A stretch of 64,000 nt of DNA from Bacillota bacterium. Lineage in GTDB: Bacteria > Bacillota > Clostridia > Christensenellales > CAG-138. Positions 25,838-34,481 of the stretch are shown here, one piece after another; within the stretch, counting starts at the first letter, position 1; each line of letters opens with the position of its first letter. The translations under genes and the position numbers were made by a program. The stretch spans positions 1 to 64,000 of the forward strand of contig JAEYCM010000022.1 of NCBI GenBank assembly GCA_023455425.1, read 5' to 3'. The notes under the pieces were generated by a model that was given only the letters and a program-made list of their open reading frames with translations, was not told the DNA's origin and ran no database searches.

Positions 25838-25957
25838 ACGTTTGATGTCTGATTTTTCACGGAACCTTCCTTTGTCACAATAAAAGTTTTACAACCCTGC
25901 CCTGATTTGATACGCTGAAGTTGATTGCTTATTATTGCATGATCAAAGGAGAATACC

Positions 25958-26245
25958 ATGTTTTTTGACGCGCTGCAGCTGATTGGCGGCATCATCATGG
26001 CCTTTGGGCAAATACCGCAGATTGTACAGATCATAAAGACGAAATCCGCAAAAGATCTGAATATTAAAACCTACCTGATGATGTGCGCGGGCATCCTGCT
26101 AATGGAAGCGTATGCGGTCAACCTCGTACTGCATGGGGCGGGCGGCGCATTCCTGATTACCAATTCCATTTCGTTACTCGCCTCTGTTATTATGATTGCG
26201 CTAACTTTGAAATATGGCAAAAAGCGCCGGTCGGCGTCCGACTAA
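25958..26245 (+). CDS. SemiSWEET / PQ-loop transporter
   Basis: A 95-residue protein with three predicted membrane helices and a PQ-loop, GQIPQIVQIIKTKSAKDL, in the first helix, the hallmark of SemiSWEET sugar transporters. The second helix is YLMMCAGILLMEAYAVNLVL and the third ends in ALTLKYGKKRR. SemiSWEETs dimerise to move small sugars by facilitated diffusion. Good ribosome site AAAGGAGAATACC. It lies upstream of the LacI-type regulator of the sugar operon, on the same strand, but with about 160 nt and a hairpin (CTAAAG.../...CTTTAG, 26240-26272) between, so functional linkage is only possible. Confidence 0.88.
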   Translation: MFFDALQLIGGIIMAFGQIPQIVQIIKTKSAKDLNIKTYLMMCAGILLMEAYAVNLVLHGAGGAFLITNSISLLASVIMIALTLKYGKKRRSASD

Positions 26246-26333
26246 AGCTTTTTGTTATGAACAAAAACTTTAGAGAAACCAAAAAGAAGTACTTGTAATC
26301 CGTGCAGGGTTGCGATACAATAAGCCCATCAAC

Positions 26334-26345
26334 TTAATCGTTATA
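26334..26345. promoter_or_regulatory. Possible LacI-type operator upstream of its own gene
   Basis: TTAATCGTTATA differs at two or three end positions from the reverse complement (TTAATCGTTTAA) of the two operators upstream of the isomerase gene. Its place, 60 nt before the regulator start, fits autoregulation. Confidence 0.45.
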
Positions 26346-26404
26346 TCATCCGCTCTTGTTTTCAAGAAATTGTTCGGAAATTTTCATTATTGGGAGCGTA
26401 TTCT

Positions 26405-27409
26405 TTGGGCAGGACGACGATCAAACAAATTGCGCAGGCCGCCGGCGTATCCACCGCCGCCGCATCCTTTGCGCTCAACAACAAACCGGGCGTGAGCGAG
26501 GAAACCAAGCAGCGCGTGCTTGCCGCAGCCAAAGAACTCAACTATTTTATCGATGAAAACGCAAGAAGCCTCAAGACTAAAAAGAGCGGTTATCTCGGCC
26601 TGATCGTTACCGATATTAGAAACCCGTTCTTTGCGGGCATCGTACATGAATTCAATCGCTATGCGGAACAGATGGGCTACCGGGTGATGCTTGGCATCTC
26701 CAACGACAGCGTCAAAAAAGAGGCCGAATACATCCGCATGTTCGTCGCCAAGGGCGTGGAAGGCATCGCCATCGTTCCTTCCATAGAAAACGGAAAAAGC
26801 CCTACACACCTGGAGCCGCTTGAAAAGCTCGGCATTCCGTTTGTATTCTGCTCCACGTTTTATGAGGGTGTCAAAGCGAACTGCGTCATGACCGATCTTC
26901 GGGACGGGCAGAAGCAAATGATACGGTACCTCCTTGGCCAGGGCATGAAAAAGATTTTCCTGCTCACCGCGCCTAAAAGCCTTGCGCTTTCCCGGCTCCG
27001 TATCGAAGGCTTCAAGCAGGCGTATGTGGAGGCTGGCGAAACCTTTGAGGAAGATTGGATCGTTGAAATCTTCCCCAATTTTGAACAGGGCTACGCCATT
27101 ACGGAGCAGCTTTGGCGGCTAAGGCCGGACGCAATCGCGACCATCAACGATTTTATGGCCATGGGCGTACTCAAGGCGCTTCAGGATATGGGCGCGAAGG
27201 TGCCGTATGATATTTCCGTCGCAGGGTACGACGACCTCTTATATTCTTCGTTGCTCGAAACCCCGCTTTCCACCGTCAAACAGCCGGTGGAAGAGATGTG
27301 CCGCCACAGCGTGGACCTTTTGCTGGAACATATCCAGTCCGAAAAAACGGATGAACAAAAAACGCTCTTGTTGCCCCCCGTGTTGAAAATCCGGAATTCC
27401 ACCAGATAA
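26405..27409 (+). CDS. LacI-family transcriptional regulator of the sugar operon
   Basis: A roughly 334-residue regulator. The most likely start is TTG at 26405, with GGGAG eight bases upstream; TTG at 26390 is possible. The HTH is TTIKQIAQAAGVSTAAASFA with NNKPGVSEETKQRVL, followed by the hinge ELNYFIDENARSLKTKKSG and a periplasmic-binding-like sensor domain (IVTDIRNPFFAGIV, DISVAGYDDLLYSS, LSTVKQP). It precedes and faces the same way as the transport and catabolic genes, and two matching palindromes lie just downstream of it, so it should repress them until a sugar or sugar phosphate binds. Confidence 0.93.
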   Translation: MGRTTIKQIAQAAGVSTAAASFALNNKPGVSEETKQRVLAAAKELNYFIDENARSLKTKKSGYLGLIVTDIRNPFFAGIVHEFNRYAEQMGYRVMLGISNDSVKKEAEYIRMFVAKGVEGIAIVPSIENGKSPTHLEPLEKLGIPFVFCSTFYEGVKANCVMTDLRDGQKQMIRYLLGQGMKKIFLLTAPKSLALSRLRIEGFKQAYVEAGETFEEDWIVEIFPNFEQGYAITEQLWRLRPDAIATINDFMAMGVLKALQDMGAKVPYDISVAGYDDLLYSSLLETPLSTVKQPVEEMCRHSVDLLLEHIQSEKTDEQKTLLLPPVLKIRNSTR

Positions 27410-27452
27410 CTTTATTTCGGTTTGTTTTTGTCACAAAGATATGGCCGCTTTG

Positions 27453-27490
27453 TTAAACGATTAATGTAAAACGTCATATTAAACGATTAA
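27453..27490 (+). promoter_or_regulatory. Two LacI-type operators TTAAACGATTAA
   Basis: The identical 12-bp palindrome-like site TTAAACGATTAA occurs at 27453-27464 and 27479-27490, 26 bp apart centre to centre, so on similar faces of the helix. The central ACG core is typical for LacI-family operators. They lie 75-110 nt before the isomerase start, in the only gap before the operon. Confidence 0.8.
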
Positions 27491-27564
27491 TAAGAAGATC
27501 ATACTGCATCGCTTTTACGGAGTTACCTGCGGGTACTCACGCATCAAAAAGGAGAAATGAAACA

Positions 27565-28245
27565 ATGAAGCGTTCGGAACTGAACCAAATCATGAAAGAG
27601 GCGGTTGCCTTTATCGAAGAGCACCGCTTCAAGCTGCCGCCCTTTCTCACCTGGCCCGCAAAGGATTGGGAGAATAAGGGGCATGAGTACGACGAAATCC
27701 GCGACAACATGCTCGGATGGGATATTACCGATTTCGGCTCGGGCGATTACCGGAAGGTGGGCCTATTGATGATCACCATCCGCAACGGCAATTTTGATCA
27801 GGAAAAATATATTAAGCCCTATGCCGAAAAGCTCCTCATTGTCCAGGAAGGGCAGATTACGCCGTATCACTTCCACTGGAGCAAGATGGAGGATATTATT
27901 AACCGCGGCGGCGGCAACCTGATGGTTAAGGTTTACAACTCCACCGCCGATGAAAAGCTGGCGGATACCCCGGTCACTGTATATATCGACGGCTGTAAAA
28001 AGGTCGTCCCCGCAGGGACCGTCGTGCGCCTGACGCCGGGAGAGAGCATCACGCTGCCCACCGGCCAGTACCATTCCTTCTGGGGTGAGGAAGGCAAGGG
28101 TACGGTGCTGGTCGGTGAGGTTTCCAAAGTCAACGATGACCGCGTGGACAACCGGTTCTTAGAAAAGACGGGCCGCTTCCCCGAAATTGAAGAGGACGAA
28201 GCACCCCTGTACCTTATGGGAAACGAATACCCGGCAGCCAAGTAA
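27565..28245 (+). CDS. D-lyxose/D-mannose family sugar isomerase
   Basis: A 226-residue cupin-fold isomerase of the D-lyxose ketol-isomerase family. Landmarks are the N-terminal PPFLTWPAKDW, the metal site YHFHWSKMEDIINRGGG (two His and a Glu) and the fourth ligand His in LPTGQYHSFWGE. The family interconverts D-lyxose and D-xylulose, and also D-mannose and D-fructose, with Mn2+. It is the first gene after the operators; AAAAAGGAGAAATGAAACA precedes the ATG. With the downstream importer, kinase and aldolase it probably performs the first intracellular step. The true substrate could be another aldose. Confidence 0.9.
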   Translation: MKRSELNQIMKEAVAFIEEHRFKLPPFLTWPAKDWENKGHEYDEIRDNMLGWDITDFGSGDYRKVGLLMITIRNGNFDQEKYIKPYAEKLLIVQEGQITPYHFHWSKMEDIINRGGGNLMVKVYNSTADEKLADTPVTVYIDGCKKVVPAGTVVRLTPGESITLPTGQYHSFWGEEGKGTVLVGEVSKVNDDRVDNRFLEKTGRFPEIEEDEAPLYLMGNEYPAAK

Positions 28246-28297
28246 AAACAGTCTTTTGTTTGGTGTAACAACCAGAAAAATAAATCCGGAGGAAAGA

Positions 28298-29299
28298 ATG
28301 ATGAAACTGCAAGTACGTTCCCTCGCATTAATGGTTGCGCTGCTGCTCATATTGGGCATGGCGGCGGCCTGCACACCCGCCCAGACTGAAGTTCCCGCAG
28401 CCGAAGCGCCTGCAGCCGAGGCGCCCGCGGCGGAAGCACCCGCGCAAGGCGACAAGGAAGTCAAGAAAATCGGTTACAGCATTATGAACATCGACAACCC
28501 CTACTTCATCTCCGTGAAGCAGGGCGTGGAAGACCGCTGCAAGGAACTGGGCATTGAAGTCATCGTCAGCGACGCGGGTTATGATGCGGCCACCCAGTAC
28601 AGCCACTTTGAAAACTTCATTTCCATGGGCGTGGACGGCATCATCGCCGATCCCATCGACCAGAAGAGCCTCACCGATATTGTGGACCAGGCCAAGGCCG
28701 CGGGCATCCCGGTAGTCGGCGAAGCGCAGCCCATCGATAACGCCAGCGCGAACTGCATCGTCAACGAATATGACTACGGTTACCTCAACGGCACCCAGGC
28801 CGCGAAGTGGATCAACGAAAAGCTCGGCGGCAAGGGCAAGGTCGTCATCATCAGCCAGGACAACGTGGAAGCCGTGATCCAGCGCGGCAACGGCCTGCAG
28901 GACGCTATCCTCAAGCTCGCGCCCGAATCGGAAATCGTCGCGCGCCAGGCTGGCGATACCCCGGAAATGGGCATGAAGATCGCGGAATCCGTGCTCCAGT
29001 CCCGCCCGGACGTCAACGTGATCGTAGGCGTTAACGACTCCGGCGCTTTGGGCGCATACGAAGCCGTAAAGAACATGGGCATCGATACCACCAACTTCCT
29101 CGTGGGCGGCGCGGACTTCACCGCGGAAGCGCAGGCCAAGATCAAGGAAGAAGGCAGCTTCTATCGCTACACCATCGACATCCAGCCCTATGAAACCGGC
29201 AAAAAGTGCGTGGATCTTATTCTGGATGTACTTAAGAACGGCGACAAGACCGAACCCACTTACTTCACCATGGAACCCAAGTGGCAGGGCGAGTTCTAA
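28298..29299 (+). CDS. Sugar ABC transporter substrate-binding lipoprotein (RbsB-like)
   Basis: A 333-residue lipoprotein. Start at 28298 follows CCGGAGGAAAGA. The signal peptide ends in ILGMAAAC, then a Pro/Ala/Glu spacer with repeated AAEAP units. The mature part is a Peripla_BP_4 protein: KKIGYSIMNIDNPYFISVKQ, IDQKSLTDIVDQAKAAGIPV, ANCIVNEYDYGYLNG and NVIVGVNDSGALGAYEAV. It captures a pentose or hexose outside the cell for the RbsA/RbsC-like pair that follows. A hairpin 30 nt downstream may protect this message and explain the 166-nt gap to the ATPase. Confidence 0.93.
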   Translation: MMKLQVRSLALMVALLLILGMAAACTPAQTEVPAAEAPAAEAPAAEAPAQGDKEVKKIGYSIMNIDNPYFISVKQGVEDRCKELGIEVIVSDAGYDAATQYSHFENFISMGVDGIIADPIDQKSLTDIVDQAKAAGIPVVGEAQPIDNASANCIVNEYDYGYLNGTQAAKWINEKLGGKGKVVIISQDNVEAVIQRGNGLQDAILKLAPESEIVARQAGDTPEMGMKIAESVLQSRPDVNVIVGVNDSGALGAYEAVKNMGIDTTNFLVGGADFTAEAQAKIKEEGSFYRYTIDIQPYETGKKCVDLILDVLKNGDKTEPTYFTMEPKWQGEF

Positions 29300-29330
29300 T
29301 TTCATAGAAAAATAGGCGTAATATGATATC

Positions 29331-29356
29331 CGTGCCGCCGGATGTTCGGCGGCACG
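29331..29356 (+). other. Intra-operon hairpin after the binding protein gene
   Basis: CGTGCCGCCG / CGGCGGCACG, 10-bp stem with 6-nt loop and no T run. This position and type fit an mRNA-stabilising or attenuating hairpin giving excess binding protein. Confidence 0.6.
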
Positions 29357-29465
29357 GATGTCAATGTAAAAGAGTACGGGCGCAGGAAACAGGCCCTCAA
29401 GCGGCTGCAGCCGCCGCAAGGGGCAATCCCGGGCAAACAGGCAAATCCGAAGCAGGAGAACCGCT

Positions 29466-30944
29466 ATGAATGACGTCATATTGAGGTTTCAGCACATTTC
29501 CAAAAGCTTTCCGGGCGTCGTGGCGTTGGACGATGTCTCCATGGAATTCCGCGCGGGCGAGGTCCATGCCATCATCGGCGAAAACGGCGCGGGGAAATCC
29601 ACGCTCATCAAAATTTTGACCGGCGCGCACATGCCCACCAAGGGCGTGATCGAGCTGTTTGGCAAGGAGTATAGCGGCCTTACGCCCATACAGGCAATGG
29701 AGCTTGGCGTAAGCGCGGTGTACCAGGAATTCAATCTTGTGCCTTTTTTGACCGTGTCCGAAAACATCTTCTTCGGCAGGGAAAAGAACAAGGGCATTTT
29801 TCTTGATAAGAAGGCGATGTACGAGGAAACGGCGCGTTACGCGCGTGAAATGGGGATGAGCATCGACCCCAACGCGCAGGTGCGCAGGCTGGGGGTAGCA
29901 TACCAGCAGATCGTTGAAATATTAAAGGCCATGTCCCAGAACGCGAAGATTTTAATTATGGATGAGCCGAGCGCGCCGCTCACGAACAACGAGACGGCCG
30001 TCATGTTTGAGATGATCAAAAAGCTCAAGCAAAAGGGCGTGACCATACTCTATATCTCCCACCGTCTGGAGGAGATATTTGAAATCTGCGACCGCGTTAC
30101 CATCATGCGGGACGGCAAGCATATCCGCACCACGGAAATTGAAAACATCACAAGAGAGCGCATGATCGCGGATATGGTGGGCCGCGAGCTTGGCGAAAAC
30201 TTCCCCGGTGGCGCGGGCAGCGCGGGGGAGACCGTATTGCAGGCGGAACACCTGACCACACACGCCATCAAGGACGTATCCTTTACACTTAAAAAAGGGG
30301 AAATCCTCGGATTAGGCGGCCTGGTGGGTGCGGGGCGCACGGAGCTTGCGCGGGCGATCTTCGGCGCGGACCCCATTCTGTCCGGCACCGTCACGCTCAA
30401 CGGCAAAGTGTTGCGCCTAAAATCTCCGCGGGACGCCATTGCCAACAAAATTGGCCTGGTGCCGGAGGATCGGAAAGGCCAGGGGCTCATTTTGGAAATG
30501 AGTGTGGGAGAAAACATCACCCACAGCATATTGGACCGGCTGTCCACCGCAGGGCTGCTGCACGCCATGCGAGAAAAACAAGTGTGGGAAAAGATGAAGA
30601 AGGAGCTTCTCATCAAGACGCCTTCCTTCAGGCAACTGGTCAAAAACCTGTCCGGCGGCAACCAGCAGAAGGTCGTTATCGCAAAATGGCTGGCGGTTAA
30701 CTGCCAGGTGCTGATATTGGATGAGCCGACGCGCGGCATCGACGTGGGCGCAAAGCAGGAGATTTACGGACTGATGCAGCAGCTTACAAAAGAAGGGGTC
30801 AGCATCATCATGATCTCATCCGAAATGCCGGAACTGATCGGTATGTCCGACCGGATACTGATCATGAGCGGCGGCAGCGTCAAAGGCGAGCTGAACAAGA
30901 ACGAGTTCTCGCAGGAAAAGATCCTCGATATCGCTTCCAACTAA
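29466..30944 (+). CDS. Sugar ABC transporter ATPase (RbsA/MglA-like)
   Basis: A 492-residue double-ATPase. Module 1 (about 1-235) has Walker A GENGAGKST, the CUT2-type linker LGVAYQQIVEILKAM and Walker B ILIMDEPSAPLTNNE (most homologues read DEPTA(S/A)LT). Module 2 has the degenerate P-loop LGGLVGAGRTELARAIFG typical of this family, signature LSGGNQQKV and Walker B LILDEPTRGIDVG. Such tandem ATPases energise pentose/hexose import with one permease dimer. The only purine-rich run before the ATG is AGCAGGAGAACCGCT. Same operon as the binding protein and permease. Confidence 0.95.
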   Translation: MNDVILRFQHISKSFPGVVALDDVSMEFRAGEVHAIIGENGAGKSTLIKILTGAHMPTKGVIELFGKEYSGLTPIQAMELGVSAVYQEFNLVPFLTVSENIFFGREKNKGIFLDKKAMYEETARYAREMGMSIDPNAQVRRLGVAYQQIVEILKAMSQNAKILIMDEPSAPLTNNETAVMFEMIKKLKQKGVTILYISHRLEEIFEICDRVTIMRDGKHIRTTEIENITRERMIADMVGRELGENFPGGAGSAGETVLQAEHLTTHAIKDVSFTLKKGEILGLGGLVGAGRTELARAIFGADPILSGTVTLNGKVLRLKSPRDAIANKIGLVPEDRKGQGLILEMSVGENITHSILDRLSTAGLLHAMREKQVWEKMKKELLIKTPSFRQLVKNLSGGNQQKVVIAKWLAVNCQVLILDEPTRGIDVGAKQEIYGLMQQLTKEGVSIIMISSEMPELIGMSDRILIMSGGSVKGELNKNEFSQEKILDIASN

Positions 30945-30965
30945 TTTTCTATAGAGGTTACAGCA

Positions 30966-31919
30966 ATGGAAAACAAGAAATTCAATTTAAAAAACTTCCT
31001 TGCGCAGTATGCGATCGTCCTGGTGCTCATTGCGCTGGTCGTGTTCTTTTCCCTGCGCGCGCCACAATTTTTGAAATCTACCAATATATTCAACATCCTC
31101 CGGCAGGTCGCCATCAACGGCATCATCGCCGTGGGCATGACCATGGTGCTGTTAACCGGCGGCATCGATCTTTCGGTGGGCTCCATCGTCGGCCTTTCCT
31201 GCGTGCTGACGGCGAACCTGCTCTTAAGCAATGTTCCCCCGGCGCTGGCCGTGCTCATCACGCTGGCGGTGGGCGTCCTGGTGGGACTCATCAACGGCTT
31301 TTTTATCAATATGTTCAACATTCCGCCGCTTATCACTACGCTTGCCATGCAGACGGCTATCCGCGGCGTTGCGTACATCATCACGGGCGGCCTTCCAGTG
31401 TTCGGGTTTGACCAGGCGATCACCGTTATCGGCAAAGGATATTTGGGACCCATCCCCATTCCGGTTGTCATCATGGCGGTGGTGTTCGTTGTCGGCATCA
31501 TATTCCTGGAAAAGACGCGCTATGGCCGTTACATTTACGGCGTGGGCGGCAACGAGGAAGCGTCCCGTCTTTCCGGCGTCAACGTCAAGAACATCAAGTA
31601 CATGGTCTATGCCATCTGTGGCATGCTTGCGGCGCTTGCGGGCATCGTGCTGCTGGCGCGCGTCAACAGCGGGCAGCCCAAAGCGGGTGAAAAGTATGAG
31701 ATGGACGCCATCACGTCGGCAGTCCTGGGCGGCGTGAGCATCGCGGGTGGCGAAGGCAAGCTGGGCTTTGTCATCATTGGCGTGCTGCTCATGGGCGTTT
31801 TGAGCAACGGCATGATCCAATTGAACGTGCAGGAATACGTGCAGTGGGTCGTACAGGGCGGAACGCTCGTGCTGGCCGTGGGCTTTGACCGGTTCCTGCG
31901 TACCAAGAAAAAGGCTTAA
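30966..31919 (+). CDS. Sugar ABC transporter permease (RbsC-like)
   Basis: A 317-residue membrane protein with about nine or ten hydrophobic segments. Family marks are GMTMVLLTGGIDLSVGSIVG and the EAA-like loop GGNEEASRLSGVNVKNIKY, then GAVLGG-like SAVLGGVSIAGGEGK. It forms the channel for the RbsB/RbsA-like partners. It starts 21 nt after the ATPase stop with AGAGGTTACAGCA. After it comes a terminator-like hairpin before the kinase gene. Confidence 0.94.
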   Translation: MENKKFNLKNFLAQYAIVLVLIALVVFFSLRAPQFLKSTNIFNILRQVAINGIIAVGMTMVLLTGGIDLSVGSIVGLSCVLTANLLLSNVPPALAVLITLAVGVLVGLINGFFINMFNIPPLITTLAMQTAIRGVAYIITGGLPVFGFDQAITVIGKGYLGPIPIPVVIMAVVFVVGIIFLEKTRYGRYIYGVGGNEEASRLSGVNVKNIKYMVYAICGMLAALAGIVLLARVNSGQPKAGEKYEMDAITSAVLGGVSIAGGEGKLGFVIIGVLLMGVLSNGMIQLNVQEYVQWVVQGGTLVLAVGFDRFLRTKKKA

Positions 31920-31941
31920 TCTTTATAAAAAAATCAGCGCG

Positions 31942-31980
31942 CGGCTTACCGGCATGCGAAGCTGCCGGTAGGCCGTTTTT
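31942..31980 (+). terminator. Terminator-like hairpin inside the sugar operon
   Basis: CGGCTTACCGGCA / TGCCGGTAGGCCG followed by TTTTT, between the permease and kinase genes. As the kinase and aldolase lie downstream on the same strand, it probably lowers, rather than ends, their transcription. Confidence 0.7.
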
Positions 31981-31997
31981 AAAAAGGTGGAAAAACA

Positions 31998-33518
31998 ATG
32001 GCTGTAATTGGCGTTGATATTGGATCGACTGGCTGCAAAGCGACGATCGTAAGTGAAAATGGCGCGATCTTGGCGCAGGCATACCGTGAATATCGGGAAA
32101 AAAAGTGCGAAGTCCCGCAGTGGCAGGAAGTCTCTTCAAACGAAGTCTGGCGCTGCACGGCGGAGGTCATTTCCGCCTGCGCCGCACAGAACAAAGGCGA
32201 GCCTGTGGTTGCGCTGAGCGTATCCTCGTTCGGGGAAGCGGTGACATTGGTGGACGATTGCCTGAATGTGTTGAGCGACGGTATTTTGTATACCGACCCG
32301 CGCGGGGACGAAGAAACGGCCCGGCTTTTAGCCGGCATGGAAGCGGACGCGTATATGGGGATTGCCGGGGTTGGCCCCAGCAAAATGTATTCGCTGCCCA
32401 AGCTGATGTGGCTCAAACAGCACAAGCCGGAAGCATACCGGAACGCGCGCGCGTTTTTGCCCTTTGACGGGTTTGCGCTTGCAAAGCTGGGGGCGAAGCT
32501 GCACACCAGCTATTCGCTTGCGGCGCGGACCATGGCGTTCGATGTAGTGAACAAGCGGTGGTCTGCAAAAATACTGGATATTGCGGGAATCGACGGCGCA
32601 AAGTGCCCGGAAGCGGTGCCTTCCGGCACGGTGGTGGGGCAACTTTCACGGGAAGCCGCTCATTTGACCGGCCTGCCCGAAGGAATCCTGTTGGTCAGCG
32701 GCGGACACGACCAGCCTTGCGCCTCGTTGGGTGCGGGCGCGATTTATTCCGGATTGGCAACGGACGGGTTAGGCTCGGTGGAGTCCATCAACCCCACGTT
32801 TGACGAACCCCGGCTCAACACACAGATGGCGCAGGGTTCTTTTGCCTGCGTGCCGCATGTGCTTCCCGAAAAGTACATCACCTACGCGTTCACGTTCACG
32901 GCAGGGCGGCTCTTCAAATGGTACCGGGACACGTTGGGTTCTGAAGAATGCGCCCGTGCGCAGAGAGCCAAGCGCAATGTCTACGAGCTGCTCATAGAGG
33001 AGATGAGTCCGGAAGCAAACGACCTGTTCCTGCTGCCCTATTTTGCGGGGGCGGCGACGCCGTATATGGATTATACAAGCAAGGGCGCGCTTGTGGGCAT
33101 GACGCTGGAAACCACCAAGCCGGATATCGTGCGGGCGCTCTTGGAGGGCATCACGTTTGAAAGCATGGTCAATGTGGAACATCTGGAGCGGGCAGGAGTC
33201 TCTATCCGGGAACTGGTGGCGACAGGCGGGCTTGCAAATTCCCGCGCGTTCCTGCAGATGAAAACGGATATGATGGGGCGGCCCATCCATACCATTGCAA
33301 GCGACCAAGCGGGCACCATGGGCGTCGCCATATTGGCGGGCGTGGCCGTGGGCGTATACGGCTCCATAGAAGAGGCGGTATCCCTGGTGGTGAAAAAGGG
33401 AACGCAATATGAGCCGGATTTCAAGCGCCATCAGCGGTACCTGGAGAAATACGAACGGTATAAGTGGATTTATCCCGCAATGAAGCACATTTTTGCAGAA
33501 AACGGAGGAAGACAATGA
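31998..33518 (+). CDS. FGGY-family carbohydrate kinase
   Basis: A 506-residue kinase. The first phosphate loop GVDIGSTGCKATIV is at the N-terminus, SGGHDQPCASLGAGAI in the middle matches the FGGY substrate region, and LVATGGLANSRAFLQMKTDM is the second FGGY signature. Family members phosphorylate ketoses or polyols (xylulose, ribulose, rhamnulose, fuculose, glycerol). With an upstream lyxose/mannose isomerase, D-xylulose or D-fructose is a reasonable substrate; phosphorylation at C5 or C1 cannot be told. Ribosome site AAAAAGGTGGAAAAACA. Its stop overlaps the aldolase start (ATGA), so the two are translationally coupled. Confidence 0.93.
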   Translation: MAVIGVDIGSTGCKATIVSENGAILAQAYREYREKKCEVPQWQEVSSNEVWRCTAEVISACAAQNKGEPVVALSVSSFGEAVTLVDDCLNVLSDGILYTDPRGDEETARLLAGMEADAYMGIAGVGPSKMYSLPKLMWLKQHKPEAYRNARAFLPFDGFALAKLGAKLHTSYSLAARTMAFDVVNKRWSAKILDIAGIDGAKCPEAVPSGTVVGQLSREAAHLTGLPEGILLVSGGHDQPCASLGAGAIYSGLATDGLGSVESINPTFDEPRLNTQMAQGSFACVPHVLPEKYITYAFTFTAGRLFKWYRDTLGSEECARAQRAKRNVYELLIEEMSPEANDLFLLPYFAGAATPYMDYTSKGALVGMTLETTKPDIVRALLEGITFESMVNVEHLERAGVSIRELVATGGLANSRAFLQMKTDMMGRPIHTIASDQAGTMGVAILAGVAVGVYGSIEEAVSLVVKKGTQYEPDFKRHQRYLEKYERYKWIYPAMKHIFAENGGRQ

Positions 33519-34414
33519 ATCCCAGAAGCATTGTAGCGCAGGCGCTTACCCATCATGTTGCCGTACCGGCGTTCAACGTGCCCAATCTCAATATGGTGGA
33601 GCCCATCATCCGCGCGGTTGTGGATGAAAACTCCGTGGCCATGATACAGGTCGCGCGTCTGGAGTGGGAAAAGATGGACGCCGTCAGCCTGGAGGCGGTG
33701 GCGGAGCAGTACGCCAAGTATGCGAATACGGACCATGTGATGCTGCATCTTGATCATGTTCCCGTGATTGACGAGGATATGCAGCGGGTGGATTTTTCCT
33801 CCATCATCCGCCGCGCGATTGCCGCGGGGTACCAATCCGTCATGGTGGACGGCTCGCGCCTGCCGCTGCCCGAGAACATTGCGGCCGCCGCGGAAGCCGT
33901 GGCGCTTGCGCATGCGGCGAGTGTCCCCTGCGAGGCCGAGCTTGGTGCGGTCATGGGGCATGAAGGCGGTCAAATGCCGCCCTATGAAGAGATATTCTCC
34001 AAGAAGATGGGCTTTACCAAGGCGGAGGAACTCACGCATTTTGTCAAGGAAAGCGGGTGTGATTGGGTGTCTGTCGCTGTCGGCAACTTCCACGGAGCAA
34101 TCGCGGAAAGCAACCGCTTCGCGAAAAAACCGGAAGCGAAGCTGGATGTGGCGCATATTGCAACCCTGCAGCGCTCCTGCAGTATCCCCTTGGTGCTGCA
34201 CGGCGGTTCCGGTATTAAAAAAGAATACATTCTTGACGGCATCCGCAATGGCATTGCAAAGATCAATGTTGGCTCGGACCTGCGCAGGGCCTATCAGGTG
34301 GCGTATGAAAACAGCAACAGCGTGGGGAAGGCGCAGGATGCGCTCTATGACGCCGCAAGGAGTTATCTCCGCAACGAACTGGAGTTGTCCAATACGCGGG
34401 ATATCTTAAAGTAA
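33515..34414 (+). CDS. Class II (zinc) ketose-phosphate aldolase
   Basis: A 299-residue FBA/KbaY/GatY-family enzyme. Start ATG at 33515 overlaps the kinase stop and follows ACGGAGGAAGAC. Features: HLDHVPVID (catalytic Asp and Zn His; usual HLDHG), CEAELGAVMGHEGGQ, VAVGNFHGAI (usual GTAHG, so one position is altered), VLHGGSGIKKE (Zn His) and KINVGSDLRRAY (phosphate site). The family splits fructose- or tagatose-bisphosphate or ketose monophosphates into DHAP plus an aldehyde. Last gene of the sugar locus, followed by a strong terminator. The altered motifs make a non-FBP substrate likely. Confidence 0.92.
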   Translation: MNPRSIVAQALTHHVAVPAFNVPNLNMVEPIIRAVVDENSVAMIQVARLEWEKMDAVSLEAVAEQYAKYANTDHVMLHLDHVPVIDEDMQRVDFSSIIRRAIAAGYQSVMVDGSRLPLPENIAAAAEAVALAHAASVPCEAELGAVMGHEGGQMPPYEEIFSKKMGFTKAEELTHFVKESGCDWVSVAVGNFHGAIAESNRFAKKPEAKLDVAHIATLQRSCSIPLVLHGGSGIKKEYILDGIRNGIAKINVGSDLRRAYQVAYENSNSVGKAQDALYDAARSYLRNELELSNTRDILK

Positions 34415-34429
34415 ATTCCCTTATTTGTA

Positions 34430-34469
34430 ACAGCGCCCCTGTCCGTGCAGTCTCGGACAGGGGCGCTGT
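34430..34469. terminator. Strong bidirectional terminator
   Basis: ACAGCGCCCCTGTCCG and its reverse complement form a 16-bp stem with a short loop between the convergent aldolase and BtrH-like genes. Flanking T/A runs are short. Confidence 0.8.
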
Positions 34470-34481
34470 CAGTTGAAATTG

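Noticed and set aside
28328..29479. Long minus-strand frame of 383 codons opposite the sugar-binding lipoprotein
   Set aside because: It is antisense to a clear RbsB-type gene, has no ribosome site and an implausible composition for a known family; a by-product of codon bias.
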